64,000 bases of DNA from Dictyophora rubrovolvata. Lineage: Eukaryota; Basidiomycota; Agaricomycetes; Phallales; Phallaceae. Below are positions 22,536-33,818 of the stretch, piece by piece. How positions within the stretch are numbered: the stretch's first letter is position 1; the number at the start of each line of letters is the position of its first letter. The DNA is taken from the NCBI GenBank assembly GCA_029959195.1, contig CP114126.1, forward strand, positions 744,001 through 808,000, in the 5' to 3' direction. The notes below the pieces were generated by a model. That model worked only from the letters and a program-made list of their open reading frames with translations. It was not told the origin of the DNA and made no database searches. The position numbers were made by a program, and so were the translations under genes.

Positions 22536-25441
22536 GGAAAAGGTTTCGAAAAAGTGATGACTAATATATAATGGAAGAGATTCTGCGTCATATCACGCTT
22601 TCCCACGGTGTTCCCGAACCCGTGTCACGAACGTGCTCGCTCGTGCTCTCCGGATCAAAATTGCCATTGAAACTGATCTCTGTGTGATCTCAACCGACAA
22701 GCTCTCGATATGTACATACGTGCTCATCCGGAGATAACCAACAAGATCGTCTCTATAATAGCCTTTAGCTGCGGTGGCTGCGAGGGATCTTCCGAGAAAG
22801 AGACAGGAAAAGGCATACTACGCAAGAATACTACTGCCAGTGTATTGGTGATATCGATATCTAATATAAATTGCAGTGGTTGTATTAATTTTGATCGGCG
22901 TCTTCACTTTGGCGTTTTCAAGGATCGCACTCATTGACCACCCGGGATTCGGTCAGAGTCGAGCCAGGTCAAAATACCTACTATCTACTATCTACTATCT
23001 ATCCTGCCATAGAGATAAGTTATCATGGGGTTTATGTATGTAAATCACAATCTTGTCGAGAAATGAAATTTCACTACAGGTTCTATGTGATTCTAATTTC
23101 TGGTCAGCTGCGAACGTGGCACATGACATAACGAATTGAAGGGAATTAACTCAGAAGGCGTGTCCACGACACGACTCACTAGCACTGGTCACCTAGGTAG
23201 TAATGAAGCCAATTTGAATGACACCTCATCAAACAGTGGCTGAATTACAATGTACGACACACGTTCAAAAATCCAAACGGCGCACTCAACGCCCGTTGCT
23301 TTCAATTAAGCAACCAATCTCAAATAGATTGCTAGTGGCTGCATCAGCGCTTTGGGAAAAAACGTTGCACTTTTTTTTTTTTTGAATGTCTTTCAATGAA
23401 TGTTCGTCCCGGAAAGGGGAAAACAGTTTCTATACGTCGTTGGGCTCATCTCGCTCACGAACGTTCGTAATGGTGCGCCCGGGTGACGTCGGATTGCCAT
23501 TGAGTGGTCCATTGGCCATGCTTGAAGCTCGGGCTTGGATTCGGCGTGGGTGCTTGCAAGGAAGCAAAGAATTGGGAATAACATTATTTCCTGCGGGCTT
23601 CTTTTTTTTTCCCTTCTTTTTAAAAAAAAAATCAAAAGTAGTAAATTCAAATAATCTAATAGCCCAAGTATCTGAGATTGCTTGAGCTGTTGAACGTTGA
23701 TCATTGGAACGACCGTGTACATACGCAGCATCATGTTTAAAAAAGACAAATGATGCGAAACAAGTGATGATGATGTCTATTTATACGGTCATCTTACAAA
23801 ACATTTCCGGTTATCCTAGGTTTGCTTTTCATGGCCGCCCCCCTTTATTTTTACTAGTGCCGTATAATGTCTTTGAATATCCAATCAAAGAAAAACGCAG
23901 GGTTACATGACACACTTCACCCGGTTATCAATGTCAGTTGAACCTCGAGGATATTCCGCTCCGCAATTGCAAAGCTACTTCAGTCATCTCGGCTTTCATC
24001 ACAGCTGATTTATCGCATTGTTTATATCTCCTCCACCTTGACAAGCTACGTTCGAGACTCAACGAGTGGAGGGTTACAATTTGTAGGCTCCTTACATCCG
24101 AAGGGCTGCAAGAGCTGTTGAGCTATGTACCATCACGAACAGTCGGCTCTGGCACCTATATAACTATCTCCGAGTTATGGATTCCGGTGAATTAACAGGT
24201 GTTTGCAATGTGTGTATATTCTTCTTTTTACGGCCAACAGGGCAGGCTAGACCGACCGTTCTGCATACGTTAATACAGTTGTGTTAACCTTTACACCGGA
24301 TCCGGAGAATACTTGGAGACATACATACATAGACATACATCCAAGTAAGGTGAACCCCGTGAATTAAGATCGGCCATGTCCGATTCCAGGACAATCAGAA
24401 TACCGTCTCCCCCGTGTGCAGGGGTGAAAGACCATACACATACTGGAGTGGTCAAAGATGCATGTTCTGTAGCAGGTCCGTACATAGCATACATAGCTCA
24501 ATGTCAAGGCTTATCCCTCTCGTTTGGGTTTAGACTAGTAATTATGGATCAGATATCGATTTGTATACATAGGCTTAGACAGATGACCCTAAACCGCGGA
24601 GGAGTATTATCACCTGGTATAGGAGGGCTGTGCAAGGAACTTCGAAACAAGGGCTGAAGCTGAAGATCAGAAGACTTCGAGGCGTTGCATCTTAGATAAC
24701 AGATCATCCGAAATGAATGCACTACAGGGGTCAATCTGGGTCAATCGGAAGAAGAAGACGTGTGCAACTGAGCTTTTTATAGCAGATCCTTCAACAGCAC
24801 GTAAAGATTGAGTTTATTGATATTGATTCGGCTTAAGCGATGTATCGTACGACGATATGATTTTGATTTATAGATCTTGCCTTGGGGTTTGGGCCAGAAA
24901 ATGTTTTCATAGAGGCAACTTCAAATTCGAGACCCAGACGAGAAAGCAACAACACACCAGAAATAGGACTTCAAATTGTGAATACCTTGTTTGCAAGTAA
25001 TTTGTTTCCTAATTGTGTGACGATAGCGGATTCGACGGCCGTGTCCTGAATTTATCGGGAGCTTAGAAATCTAACAGTCTTCCCGTCTTGTACGTAAGAT
25101 CGAAAACTCGCAGTTCTTATCAGATGTGTTGCTTTTACATAAAAGGTCGTGCGATTTCTCTCACACACAGTAACTTGGGACTGCCCCGTAAAGATGTGTC
25201 CGAAAGTCCGAAGATGAGTCGAGTGAAGAAATGGTTACTTTTTGAAGGTCCTTCTCCCTCCTCGCTGTCATCCGCGAACAGACCATCTTTGAATCATTCG
25301 ATAGGATCTCGACCTTCGTTGTCATCCTTATCTTCGTCAGAGTCTCGTCCCCAGGCAAAAAAAAAATTATCCGGAAGAAGAACGATGGTCAGAGGCTTTT
25401 ATTAGCTTATAATGTGAATATACATCGCGGTTTAAAGCCGT
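22536..25441. other. Gene-poor stretch between KCS1 and QCR9
   Basis: 2.9 kb where I recognise no conserved gene, RNA or transposon. It begins with the KCS1 promoter and holds a short tandem repeat of CTACTAT-type units near 22977-23002 and poly-T or poly-A runs near 23370 and 23605-23630. Small open frames exist (for example plus 24376-24657, minus 23393-23749) but have no recognisable protein. Given that QCR9 next door is visible only after splicing, other tiny spliced genes may hide here. Confidence 0.4.
25214..25405 (+). CDS. Possible small Ser-rich protein, unknown
   Basis: A 63-codon frame starting MSRVKKWLLFEGPSPSSL, then repeated Ser/Arg/Pro blocks and a basic end (KKKLSGRRTM). The composition looks coding, like a short protein or the last exon of a spliced gene, but no homolog is recognised and upstream exons were not found. 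It ends 36 bp before the stop of QCR9, which runs the other way. Confidence 0.25.
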   Translation: MSRVKKWLLFEGPSPSSLSSANRPSLNHSIGSRPSLSSLSSSESRPQAKKKLSGRRTMVRGFY

Positions 25442-25828
25442 TCATTCATCTTGAGTGATATACTTGTGTCGGATATCTTTCCATTGTTTCTACAACCAAA
25501 AAACAGGCCTTGTAAGTCGGACGGGGAATACTGCAAGGGCAACGACGTACACCGTGATTCCATCTGTCCCAGAATGAATTGATACCAATGTCAAGACCTA
25601 CGCCCAAAGCATATGCACCTGCGAAGATACTCGCAACGTATATACCTAGTTATGGGCCAGCAACAGGCGGTTCCGTCACAAAACGTCCACTCCGTTAGAG
25701 AAAGTTAAGAAGAAGAAACGTACTGTTTCTCTTAACAAAAATATTGTAAAATTTCGTCGGTAGCTAAATGAAAAGCAAAATAAGTAATGCCCTGTTCGAA
25801 AGCTAGATGATACGAGACTAACCGACAT
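25442..25828 (-). CDS. QCR9: Cytochrome bc1 complex subunit 9 (QCR9)
   Basis: Small single-span subunit of respiratory complex III in the inner mitochondrial membrane. Visible only after splicing four exons. Exon 1 is just ATG TCG before a GTTAGT donor. Exon 2 (acceptor near 25774) gives LPTKFYNIFVKRN. Exon 3 gives SIYVASIFAGAYALGVG, then LDIGINSFWDRWNHG. Exon 4, from 25489, gives KQWKDIRHKYITQDE and stops at 25442. All joins keep phase, and the order YN-F-RN, single span, FWD-WN-GK-WKDIRHKY is the known QCR9 pattern. The product is about 60 residues, right for the family. Its start codon is 85 bp from the start of uS11m on the other strand. Confidence 0.9.
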
Positions 25829-25913
25829 GGAGAGGGCGAGACGGAAACTTTTTTCCTGCTTGACGCCGGTAACGGTAACGAGCCTATTTCGGATTCCGTT
25901 CGAACGACGAACA
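25829..25913. promoter_or_regulatory. 85-bp shared divergent promoter of QCR9 and uS11m
   Basis: The start codons of two nuclear genes for mitochondrial proteins face apart across 85 bp, so both promoters and 5' leaders must fit here or overlap coding sequence. An upstream in-frame ATG of uS11m at 25827 actually overlaps the QCR9 start codon, which argues that the downstream uS11m ATG at 25914 is the real one. Confidence 0.7.
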
Positions 25914-26576
25914 ATGCTACGACGACGACTTGGTTTCCCATCTTCATCGCTTGTCGCTCGACGCTCACAACAGCGTATTCGGACATTAGCCTCTAGTGTA
26001 CCCCCCGTACGAGATGCGACAATAGACAATCTCACCGCTCTCATACATCCAGCGGCAGCACGACAATCAACAGAAGACCACATCATTCCTGCTACACCTC
26101 CCATTTCGACAGTATACCCACAGCCAGAACCACAACCACCGACCAAAGTTTCAAAGCTCCACCCACTTCCTTCACCATCATACTCCTCGTCGTCGTCATC
26201 ATCATACAATGCATTCCAGCTTTATGTCAAAGCATCGCCAAACAACACCATAATCACTTTCTCCACTCCGACCGGTCGAGTGCTATCAGTCATCTCAGCA
26301 GGAATGTGTGGGCTCAAAAAAGTCCAACGGTCTACATATGAAGCAGGCTATCGTTGTGCCGTTCGTACTTTCGAAAAGATTGCTCAGGTTGCCAAGGATA
26401 ACATCGGCATGACACTGCAAGTTAATTTCAAGGGATTTGGTCAAGGACGTGAGGCGGTCTATCGTGCTTTAACAACTTCCGAAGGAGACGAGATTCGAGA
26501 TATGGTGAAATGCTTGAGCGATCGTACACCCATAAAAATCGGTGGCACAAAAGCGAAAAAGACGAGAAGATTATAG
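25914..26576 (+). CDS. MRPS18: Mitochondrial small ribosomal subunit protein uS11m
   Basis: Nuclear gene for a mitoribosome small-subunit protein binding rRNA near the mRNA exit and platform. Start at 25914 gives MLRRRLGFPSSSLVARRSQQ, a classic Arg/Ser-rich mitochondrial presequence. The C-terminal half is the S11 fold: NTIITFSTPTGRVLSVISAG, CGLKKVQRSTYEAGYRCA, then VNFKGFGQGREAVYRAL and ISDRTPI-like CLSDRTPIKIGGTKAKKTRR, matching the universal uS11 ending. A Pro/Ser-rich linker with a poly-Ser run lies between. Single exon. Divergent from QCR9; convergent with the FHA/forkhead gene, with 131 bp between stops. Confidence 0.9.
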   Translation: MLRRRLGFPSSSLVARRSQQRIRTLASSVPPVRDATIDNLTALIHPAAARQSTEDHIIPATPPISTVYPQPEPQPPTKVSKLHPLPSPSYSSSSSSSYNAFQLYVKASPNNTIITFSTPTGRVLSVISAGMCGLKKVQRSTYEAGYRCAVRTFEKIAQVAKDNIGMTLQVNFKGFGQGREAVYRALTTSEGDEIRDMVKCLSDRTPIKIGGTKAKKTRRL

Positions 26577-26707
26577 GCGTATTCTAACAACAACAAAATT
26601 AAATACACGGGAAGGGGAAGTGTTGCCTAAGATATAGTTATTCTACTGATCTTGTAATATTCCGAATTAGTATCAATACAGCAGCTTTTCATCAATGCGT
26701 CTCATGC

Positions 26708-28661
26708 TCATGTTCCAAGAATATCAATATCCCCATCTACCTCTTCGGTATCTAGCTTTACACGTTTCGCCGGTGGTTCCTCCGTCGTGACATCCTCATA
26801 CTCTCGTTTAATCACCCCATCGGCTGTGGCTTCAACACCATCTACGGCCGCTGTCGTCGTCGATGACGTTGAATCAGCCGTCGCTTCAGTAACTTTCCCT
26901 ATCGGAAAACCACCCCTCCCTCTCCCTCCTCCTCCTCTAGCTTTCCCTTTCCCTCTACCCCGTCCGCGACCTGCACCTTCAGGTCTCATCTTGGCCTTCA
27001 AAAACCGCGCAACATCCCCTTGCAAAGTCTCCAACGCTTTCTGCGTCCCCATCTGCTCCAACTCCTTCAGCCGTTCAGACGTAAGATGTGAAAAAACAGT
27101 CGGATTCAATATCAACGTTCCTTCATGAACGACCATTGGAGGGCTGCTGAGAATCGCAGCTGCAGGAGAAGAAGCCAGTGCAGCCGCAGCAGACGATGAA
27201 TCATAAGACTCGGGAAGCGGCGCTACAATAATAGGCAATACGACGTTTGGCTGTCCTTGCGGTTCGGTAGGTTTCGAGGTTGAAGATGGTGATCGAGCAA
27301 ATGAATGTGCCTGGAGTTGAATCGTGGACTTTGACGCCTCCGTCTTAACAACAGTGGTAGATGGCTGCAGTTCCGACTTTGGCATTGGAGACAATTGCAA
27401 AGTAACAGGTGGATGTCCGGAAGTTTCAGAAAAAGCAACAGCACTCCCATTCATTGTCACTTTAGCCTTGAACAATTTCAAAGGCTCTGTGGTAAAAGCG
27501 GGTTTGGAAGGTTGTTGTGTTTTGCTAGGAGTCGCAGTAGACGGCTGTCCACTAGTCGCTAACAAATTCTTCTGACGATCAAGTTCAGCTTGTCGCGCTT
27601 TGGCATCTTGTTCCCTCAACGCAGGTTCCGATGCAGGATCAATTCCCCATAGAAAACCTTTGATACGCTCGTCAGATGACTTGGCCACATTCTGAAAGGC
27701 ACGATTGGATGAAAGGTTATGTCTTATAGAATTCTGAAATTGAATTTGAAAAACTTTTTAAAAAATGCAAATCAACATCGCGTGGATACACGAATAGGAC
27801 CTACCTCCCAAGGACCACCGACGTTCAGTTTGTACCACTCGTAATTATCTATCATCCACTGTATGACTTCTTGAAGGGTAGCTCTCCCACCAAGCGCTGT
27901 AATAGCTCTATAGCACATGACCGTATACGTAGCTAAAGGCTTCGGTGGCATCTTGTCCGGTGGCACTTTGGGTGCCTGAGGAACGGTCCGTTTGCGTTTC
28001 TTGGATGCATTAACTTTGGAAGCAGCAGATTTGCCATTGGTATTAGCATTTCCTTGTGGCTTTGAAGTCGGATTAGGAGATGGCGGATGGGACGACCCAG
28101 AGGAGAGTGAAGTGATATCTACCGAAGGAGATCGACCACGATTCGTCGAAGGCGGTGGGCTAGCCGATATTGCCTCGGGTTCGGGAGGTGGTGGTAATAT
28201 GAAATGAAATGTTCTTGTTGCAATCTGAATTTGGGATCTACAATACAAAACAAAACAAAAAAGATAGTTTGTTCGAACATTCGGATATTCACCGCCACTG
28301 CCTACCTTTGACCCAGGGGAACTTTACTCCCACAGCCGGCCCAGATACCGTCAACCCAGGCGCCGTTCCGCCCTAGAACCACAAGAACAAACCGCTCTTC
28401 CTCCTCTTCATACTCAATTCGAGCATGCAACCTAGAAACACTCTTCAACGGACCGAGATCGACGTCAACATCGGAAGAAGTCGAGGAAGAATTGGCAGAA
28501 GGATTAGGATTAGGATTAAGTCGCCGTCCAATGGTAACCGTCAATGTCTGAAGGTAGTATGTGAAATTCGGAAAAGCCAAGGAATAATACGCTGATATCT
28601 TCTCAGTTTCATTGCTCTCGACGGGAGGTGGGGCTGACGTCGAGGCTGCAGGTGAACGCAT
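26708..28661 (-). CDS. FHL1: FHA plus forkhead transcription factor, FHL1-like
   Basis: In yeast, Fhl1 binds ribosomal-protein gene promoters and recruits Ifh1/Crf1 under TOR and PKA control. Seen: an N-terminal FHA domain with TVTIGRRL, SVSRLHARIEYEEEEERF and LGRNGAWVDG; a basic linker KKRKRTVPQAPK; then a forkhead domain with KPLATYTVMCYRAITALGG, TLQEVIQWMIDNYEWYKL and, after splicing, NSIRHNLSSNRAFQNV and KGFLWGIDP. The order FHA then forkhead is the Fhl1 arrangement. The C-terminal half has an RG-rich stretch (GRGRGRGKGKARGGGGRGRG) and a strong NLS, PPAKRVKLD-like PPAKRVKL. Three exons. Start at 28661 precedes the FHA domain by about 40 residues. Confidence 0.88.
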
Positions 28662-28879
28662 AAAACAGTGTGTTGGCCGTGTCTGACAGAGTCATTGCTC
28701 CCCTTCAGGAGACGTGTTAGACGCCTTATGTAAGATGCGCGTCCTCAAAACCACATCTGAGATTATCAGATATCGACTAGGGGTTATATTTTTACAAAAA
28801 AAGAAAAAGTCGAATTGTAGATATCGGGCAAAAAAAATTATATTCAGGTTATGCTACTGGTTAGTAGTGATAATTTGTT

Positions 28880-30662
28880 GCATGGTTTCTCCAAACCTGG
28901 ACGTATTGTTATTTTGCACCGGAGATACGATGAAATCGGTCGAATAAAACTATTTCTTAATCCTCAAAAATCGATTTCAAAGCAAGAGAACGTACGAAAC
29001 ATCGAACAGATCCTTCTCGACGATACTTCGAAGTGTTTGTTCATCGTATGGGGCGATATTGAACATATGCAAAACGGACGCCACTGTGATGAATATACAT
29101 ATTTTCGCCTCTGCGAGATATCTCCCTGGACAAATTCTACAAGATAACCAAGTCATTCATCTGAGATAAAAAGTCGGCATGCGCTTTCTTACCGTCTACC
29201 ATGGCCAAAAGCGAGGTCTGGGTAGCTCAGACCTAGGTTTTTATCCAAAAATCTATCAAGATTAAATTTGTGCGCATCGGGGCCGTACTTAGTCGGTGAC
29301 CGAAGAAGCCACCTGTCCGGATTTCTAGATAAAATCGACACATTGAGCGAAAAATGATACTAAAGGAAACAAAAAAGCCTCTTTCAGAGACTTATAAATT
29401 GCTGTTCTACGGCTGAAAAAGGACGTTCCATCATATTCCGACTCTAAGTTTCGTCCAACTCTGCAGCGGCTTTTGGGAATTCTAATCCTGGAAGCCAAGA
29501 GGAAAGGTACTTCACTAGAAGTGGAAACACTCAAATAATGACCATCTTTTTCTCCGGTATATGCAACTTACGTATTGGAAAAACATCGACCCTAAATCCC
29601 CCAAAAACCAAAGCTTTGGTCATACATTTATGTAAGTGTTCTTTCGGCCAATTCCACATAAGGATCACTTCTACGCCGAACTTTGATACCATATAACAGC
29701 TTTGGAAGTTACTTTCGTGAGTCAGTCAATGAACAAATATGTGACTATACTCTACCTCCATAATGAAAGTCCCTAATGTCATGTCTAACGTGTGCTTGAA
29801 AATCATCCGGCCCGAGACCGAGATCACAGAGAAATTTTTTAAATCAAAATATTACATCGTAATAACCCATGATATAACCTGAACAGCCCAACGACACCTC
29901 ATTACGTGCCTGTCGAACGAAGAGCACATGAGAAATGACGCGATCCGGCCATCTCAACGAGTTAAAGTCCCTGCACATGGGGATTAGCCCCCAGGGACTT
30001 AACAGACGATCTGAACAAACCTGGTTGTCTCTTCCAAAATATTCCTATATTCAACAACTTTCTTCGAAAAGGGGGGGGGTCATGAATAATGGCTCGATGT
30101 TGAGCCCATCGGTCTCCATACGGCATTGTAATGACCGAAGTGTTCCCAAAACAGGTTCTGATTAGAATGATTGAATTATACAAAATAGAATTTGATTCAG
30201 GAACATCTCTACTTACAACTCATGTAGCATTTGTGTCGTGACCCGATCAGAATAAACTACACTCCGTTTCACGAAAAGCTCATGTGCCATTTCGGAAGAG
30301 TTGACGAATAACATAGATTTCCCAAAAACATTGAGATATACAAGCTCGCCTGAACTTTTTTGATTAAATTTTCGAGGCCAGAGGATGGAGAAATACTAAC
30401 CGTATTTCTCCGCTGACTGCACATATGTTACATACTCCGGCTGGCCGTCCGGCGGGAGGTCTAAGAGATTTCCAAGTAGGAACTTTCTGGGAGGACCGGG
30501 GGGTAATCGAAGACCTATTTGTAATATCATTGCATACAAGTGATATCCAAATGAGAACATGTTGGACAAGCCTTTAGGGACACTTAAACGGTGGGAATAG
30601 AAGTAGTATGTAAGACCGAGGCAGAAAGAAGTAACGACGATGTCGAGAACAAGGTGCCCCAT
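28880..30662 (-). pseudogene. Decayed cytochrome P450
   Basis: The 5' part is still readable: membrane anchor VLDIVVTSFCLGLTYYFY, hinge LRLPPGPPRKFLLGN, then a clean second exon with GELVYLNVFGKSMLFVNSS and MAHELFVKRSVVYSDR. After MPYGDRWAQHRAII the frame is repeatedly broken; fragments matching later P450 regions remain, for example WLPGLEFPKAAAELDE near 29470 and the heme-side block RICPGRYLAEAKICIFITV near 29110 followed by ASVLHMFNIAP. The I-helix and ExxR regions were not found, and the distance between surviving fragments is too short for a full gene, so a piece is missing. Stop codons lie between fragments. This was an ordinary fungal P450 and is unlike the intact one at 52.4 kb. Likely non-functional. 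Confidence 0.8.
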
Positions 30663-31370
30663 CGAGGGTCAAAGAAAATTAGCCTGCTATCGACAGCTGA
30701 AGCCACTTGCGTGACGCGTGAGAGCATGTCTGATTGTCTAAACTAGGGTTCTTTTAATTGGCCAAAATCTAGATGGGAGTGTTGAATCCTTTCCCATATA
30801 CGTACATGGTGCATAGCAAATGAAAATGCAAGCGACCCGGGTCGACGCATTGAACGCCTAGCCCCCACGGTGATAACCGATTCCCTGTGAAAAGAATAGT
30901 TGAAATCATAATTCCATTACATAAATAGAGATAGGGCTGAATACAGACTCATGATTAACCGGCTACGAAAGTCAGTTTTTGAGGGAATATCTGATCTAGC
31001 GTTTGGCTTGAGAACGACTGTGGAAGCAATTTTTGATTGTTCATTGACGTATTCGAGGGTACTGAATAGGCGGATGATTCTAGCGGCAAAAATCGTAAAG
31101 GAAGATAAACTCTGTGGTTTTCTTTTCAGTGACTCTACCCAAAAGCATAGTCACATCTTCATAAATTTGTCTTCCGAGAGATTCGCGCCAAAAGAAGGGA
31201 GAAAGACAGAGAGCTTCTTCTACACCTGACCAGCGGACAAATAGTTAGAAAACAAGATATTCTCAAGCTGATAGATTGATCAGCACCATCAGGTCTTGAC
31301 CAAGGCTAGTTTTTTTTAGGCTAACGAATCGAATTCCTTAGTCTTATGGATAAGAGTTTGTAATGTTCAG
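30663..31370. other. Intergenic between P450 relic and methyltransferase
   Basis: 708 bp: former promoter of the P450 and the 3' flank of the methyltransferase. One open frame (plus 30951-31229) has no recognisable protein. Nothing else seen. Confidence 0.4.
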
Positions 31371-32492
31371 TTACGCTTCTTCATATATGCCAGGCAAATT
31401 CATGAATAGGAATGTTTCGAAACTTTCATTTCCTCGTCGTAGCAAGTCGCCTTCAGCGGGTATTTCCCAATCCAGAGTTTCCGTTTTCCTTGTTGCAACA
31501 ATTATAAAGCAAGTATCTCCCTCGCCATCCCCAAAGCCCCGCCAGCGTCCGTCTTTATTGCGAAACAAAACTCGCGTGAAATCGAACCAGACCCCGAACG
31601 CACTGTAAAAGGGCATCTCCGTGGGTAAACTACGAATCATACCTATCGACGATGACGATGACAGTTAAAAACTGTATAGGAAGGGAAATGTGTGACATAC
31701 AAGACATGATAATTTGGACAGGCTGCTCAGCAGTGGAAAAGGGAGGCGAAGACAGTTGTAGGAGAGTACGAAGTAACGGAGCAAACAGCTCCCGAAAATA
31801 AACCTATATATGTAAAGTGTATGGGTTACTGACTCGAACGTTGTAAAAAGAAAAGAGAATATTTAGTTACGAGATCGCTACCGATTATGTGAGAAAGCAG
31901 AGGAGATGAATGGATGCCACTAAGTTTGTTGGCTATATTCTCGCCATTTCTCAAATGCCCCCACGACAAAGGTTCAATGACAATATTTATATCAGGGAAG
32001 CTGATTGGTATTTTCCGTGAGCGATTACGTTCAAGAAGCGAGCATACATCCGGCAGATCCGTCAACACGAGAGTCTTAGCGGAACGAGACTTTTGCGAGC
32101 TCAGAGATATGTAGCGGGCTAGTGCGAGACCGAGATAGCCTGTTCCAGCACCAAGCTCAATTACAGCTCCATTGCGAGCTTCGTAAAGTGAACACGACGG
32201 GTCAAACTGGATAGAGGAATGTGGCTGAAGATAGGCCCTCATGACACAGGCAGCCTCCCTGAGATAATTAGAGGGTGGAAGAACATTTGCAAGGAAAACG
32301 CGCATCCTCTCACCAAATTCGACCGGCAATGCCATAGATTTCAATATCATCTTGTTGTGAATCGATGACATCTCGTTCCTCTGCTAGGACACCCTCACAC
32401 AAATTCGATGGTATTTCAAGATCTAACAGACGAATTGTTGATTTTGGATCAGATGCACGAATAGAAAGGTGTTCGGGGAAATTGCCCTCCAT
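31371..32492 (-). CDS. METTL21-type protein lysine methyltransferase (Methyltransf_16 family)
   Basis: SAM-dependent methyltransferase of the group that methylates lysines on elongation factors and chaperones. Joined in phase across the first intron, the sequence reads YGIAGRIWEAACVMRAYL, the conserved GxxWE motif of the family. Then comes SAM motif I, GAVIELGAGTGYLGLALARY, followed by LVLTDLPDVCSLLERN, a post-motif block GSDLVYFRELFAPLLRTL (built from two exons) and IRSLPTEMPFYSAFGVWF, the usual C-terminal signature of this family. Three introns. The start at 32492 gives about 45 residues before the GRIWEA motif. The exact target protein cannot be told from sequence. Confidence 0.85.
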
Positions 32493-32820
32493 GCGCCTTG
32501 CCTTGACGACTTAGTTATTGGATGCAACGAGAATACATTAGTGGATGACAGCTGCCAGGAGTATGTCCGCGTCGGACTTTCAAATTCGAGAGACTCCCTG
32601 CTGTTACATGCTGCTGCGAAGATCCAGAGAGTAAAATATTTGTTCGTCTACAAATGTAAAGTCGTGAAAACATTCGCGGTTTCAATTCTAGCTGTATTAA
32701 GAAGTTAACAACGGCTAGAGTAATATAGCTTATATTACAAGCAGCAGAATATAGCTAAAGAGTTCAAGGTGAAGCCTTTAACGTTAGATATGTACAGAAA
32801 AAAGAATGAAAAAGAAATAG
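32493..32820. other. Flank between methyltransferase and transposon, with a repeat copy
   Basis: 328 bp. At about 32754-32781 it holds a near copy of the transposon's terminal sequence: CTAAAGAGTTCAAGGTGAAG against CTAAAGAGTTCAAGGCGAAG at 32826. The two lie about 71 bp apart as direct repeats. No gene recognised. Confidence 0.45.
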
Positions 32821-32881
32821 CTCACCTAAAGAGTTCAAGGCGAAGCCTTGAACCCCGGTGAGAAGTCGTTGTGCTATCATT
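32821..32881 (+). repeat. Left terminal inverted repeat of the Plavaka-type element
   Basis: Matches the right end (42263-42311) in inverted orientation over about 48 bp. The left copy contains an extra small hairpin, GTTCAAGGCGAAGCCTTGAAC-like, that is shortened in the right copy. Confidence 0.7.
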
Positions 32882-33182
32882 GTTCGCTGTAGGGCCCAAT
32901 CATCGGAATCTGGGAGTTTGTGATTTTTTCTGAGTCCCATATTACATTATATGCTCCATTCTGAATTTACTACGATGTGCATAATTTGACCTCATATTCA
33001 CCTTGTATATAAACAATTTTCATCAAGTTCGCGTGCACAATATCCTGAGTGACGATTTCTGTTTTGATTCCGTCACGTTTTCCTTCCGCCTGTGAGGGAT
33101 TTGTTTTAGATTTAGAATAGGCTTAGTTCCTAATAAAATATAATGGAGTTTTGTTTAGGAATTGTTCAGCAACTAAAAGTCC

Positions 33183-33700
33183 TGTTATTGAAGGTGAGAC
33201 TCTTGAAGGAAGATTTGAACTTAAGAATTAAGTTCAAATTAGTAGAGATAGATAGGGACTTATTACTAAGTCCTTGAGAATAGAAAAAGATAAGAGGAAA
33301 AAGACCAATTTGATTGATAAGCACTTTGGTGCACAACAGTAGTTACAAGATAGATAGATTACAAGAGAAATGAGCCCCTATTTATACACCTTGAGCAAGT
33401 ACAAATAGCTCCAAACATTAGTAAGAGAAACATCATGTGAAAGATAAGAAATTACTTAAAAAGGAAGTGAATGAATAATAGTGGATCAGGGAAAATTATA
33501 GTGAGACAGGGAAGTGGAGAGAGATGATAAGAAAATAAAGGGGTTCCTGGAACTAAGTCATCTGACTGTTCCTGAAAGATAAGATACATTACAAATAAAG
33601 GATTATTAAAGCAAGTAGGAACTAAAAAAAAGAATAAAGAAAATACTTGTTTTTGGGTAGATAAGGGAGGAAATCATGAAATACATGACAGTGATTTATT
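33183..33700 (-). mobile_element. Probable solo LTR fossil (LTR retrotransposon kin), approximate bounds
   Basis: On the minus strand a TATA element (TATAAATAGGGGC at 33371-33388) is followed by T/C-rich leader-like sequence and ends in CA at about 33183, as an LTR would. No gag or pol coding sequence is visible, so this would be a solo LTR. It lies in the 5' part of the Plavaka element, so it is younger than that element. Family not assigned; the upstream edge near 33700 is a guess. Confidence 0.35.
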
Positions 33701-33818
33701 TACAATGCCGTTGGTTGACCATTGTGAACTCAGATTATGACAGGGCTGATCCTACCTCAAACCCTTGTATGTAAAACAGCTTCACAGAAAAAAATTTAAT
33801 AACCCTCTTTTGTCTTAG

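Noticed and set aside
22710-22937. Frame with a CGGC motif resembling a metallochaperone
   Set aside because: Only the CxxC pair matches; flanking residues do not fit the ATX1 fold, and no start or splice pattern supports it.
22975-23003. Short tandem CTACTAT units as a possible CRISPR or satellite
   Set aside because: Only about three direct units without spacers; an ordinary microsatellite in a eukaryote.
25827-25913. N-terminal extension of uS11m from the ATG at 25827
   Set aside because: Overlaps the QCR9 start codon, and the downstream ATG begins a typical mitochondrial presequence.
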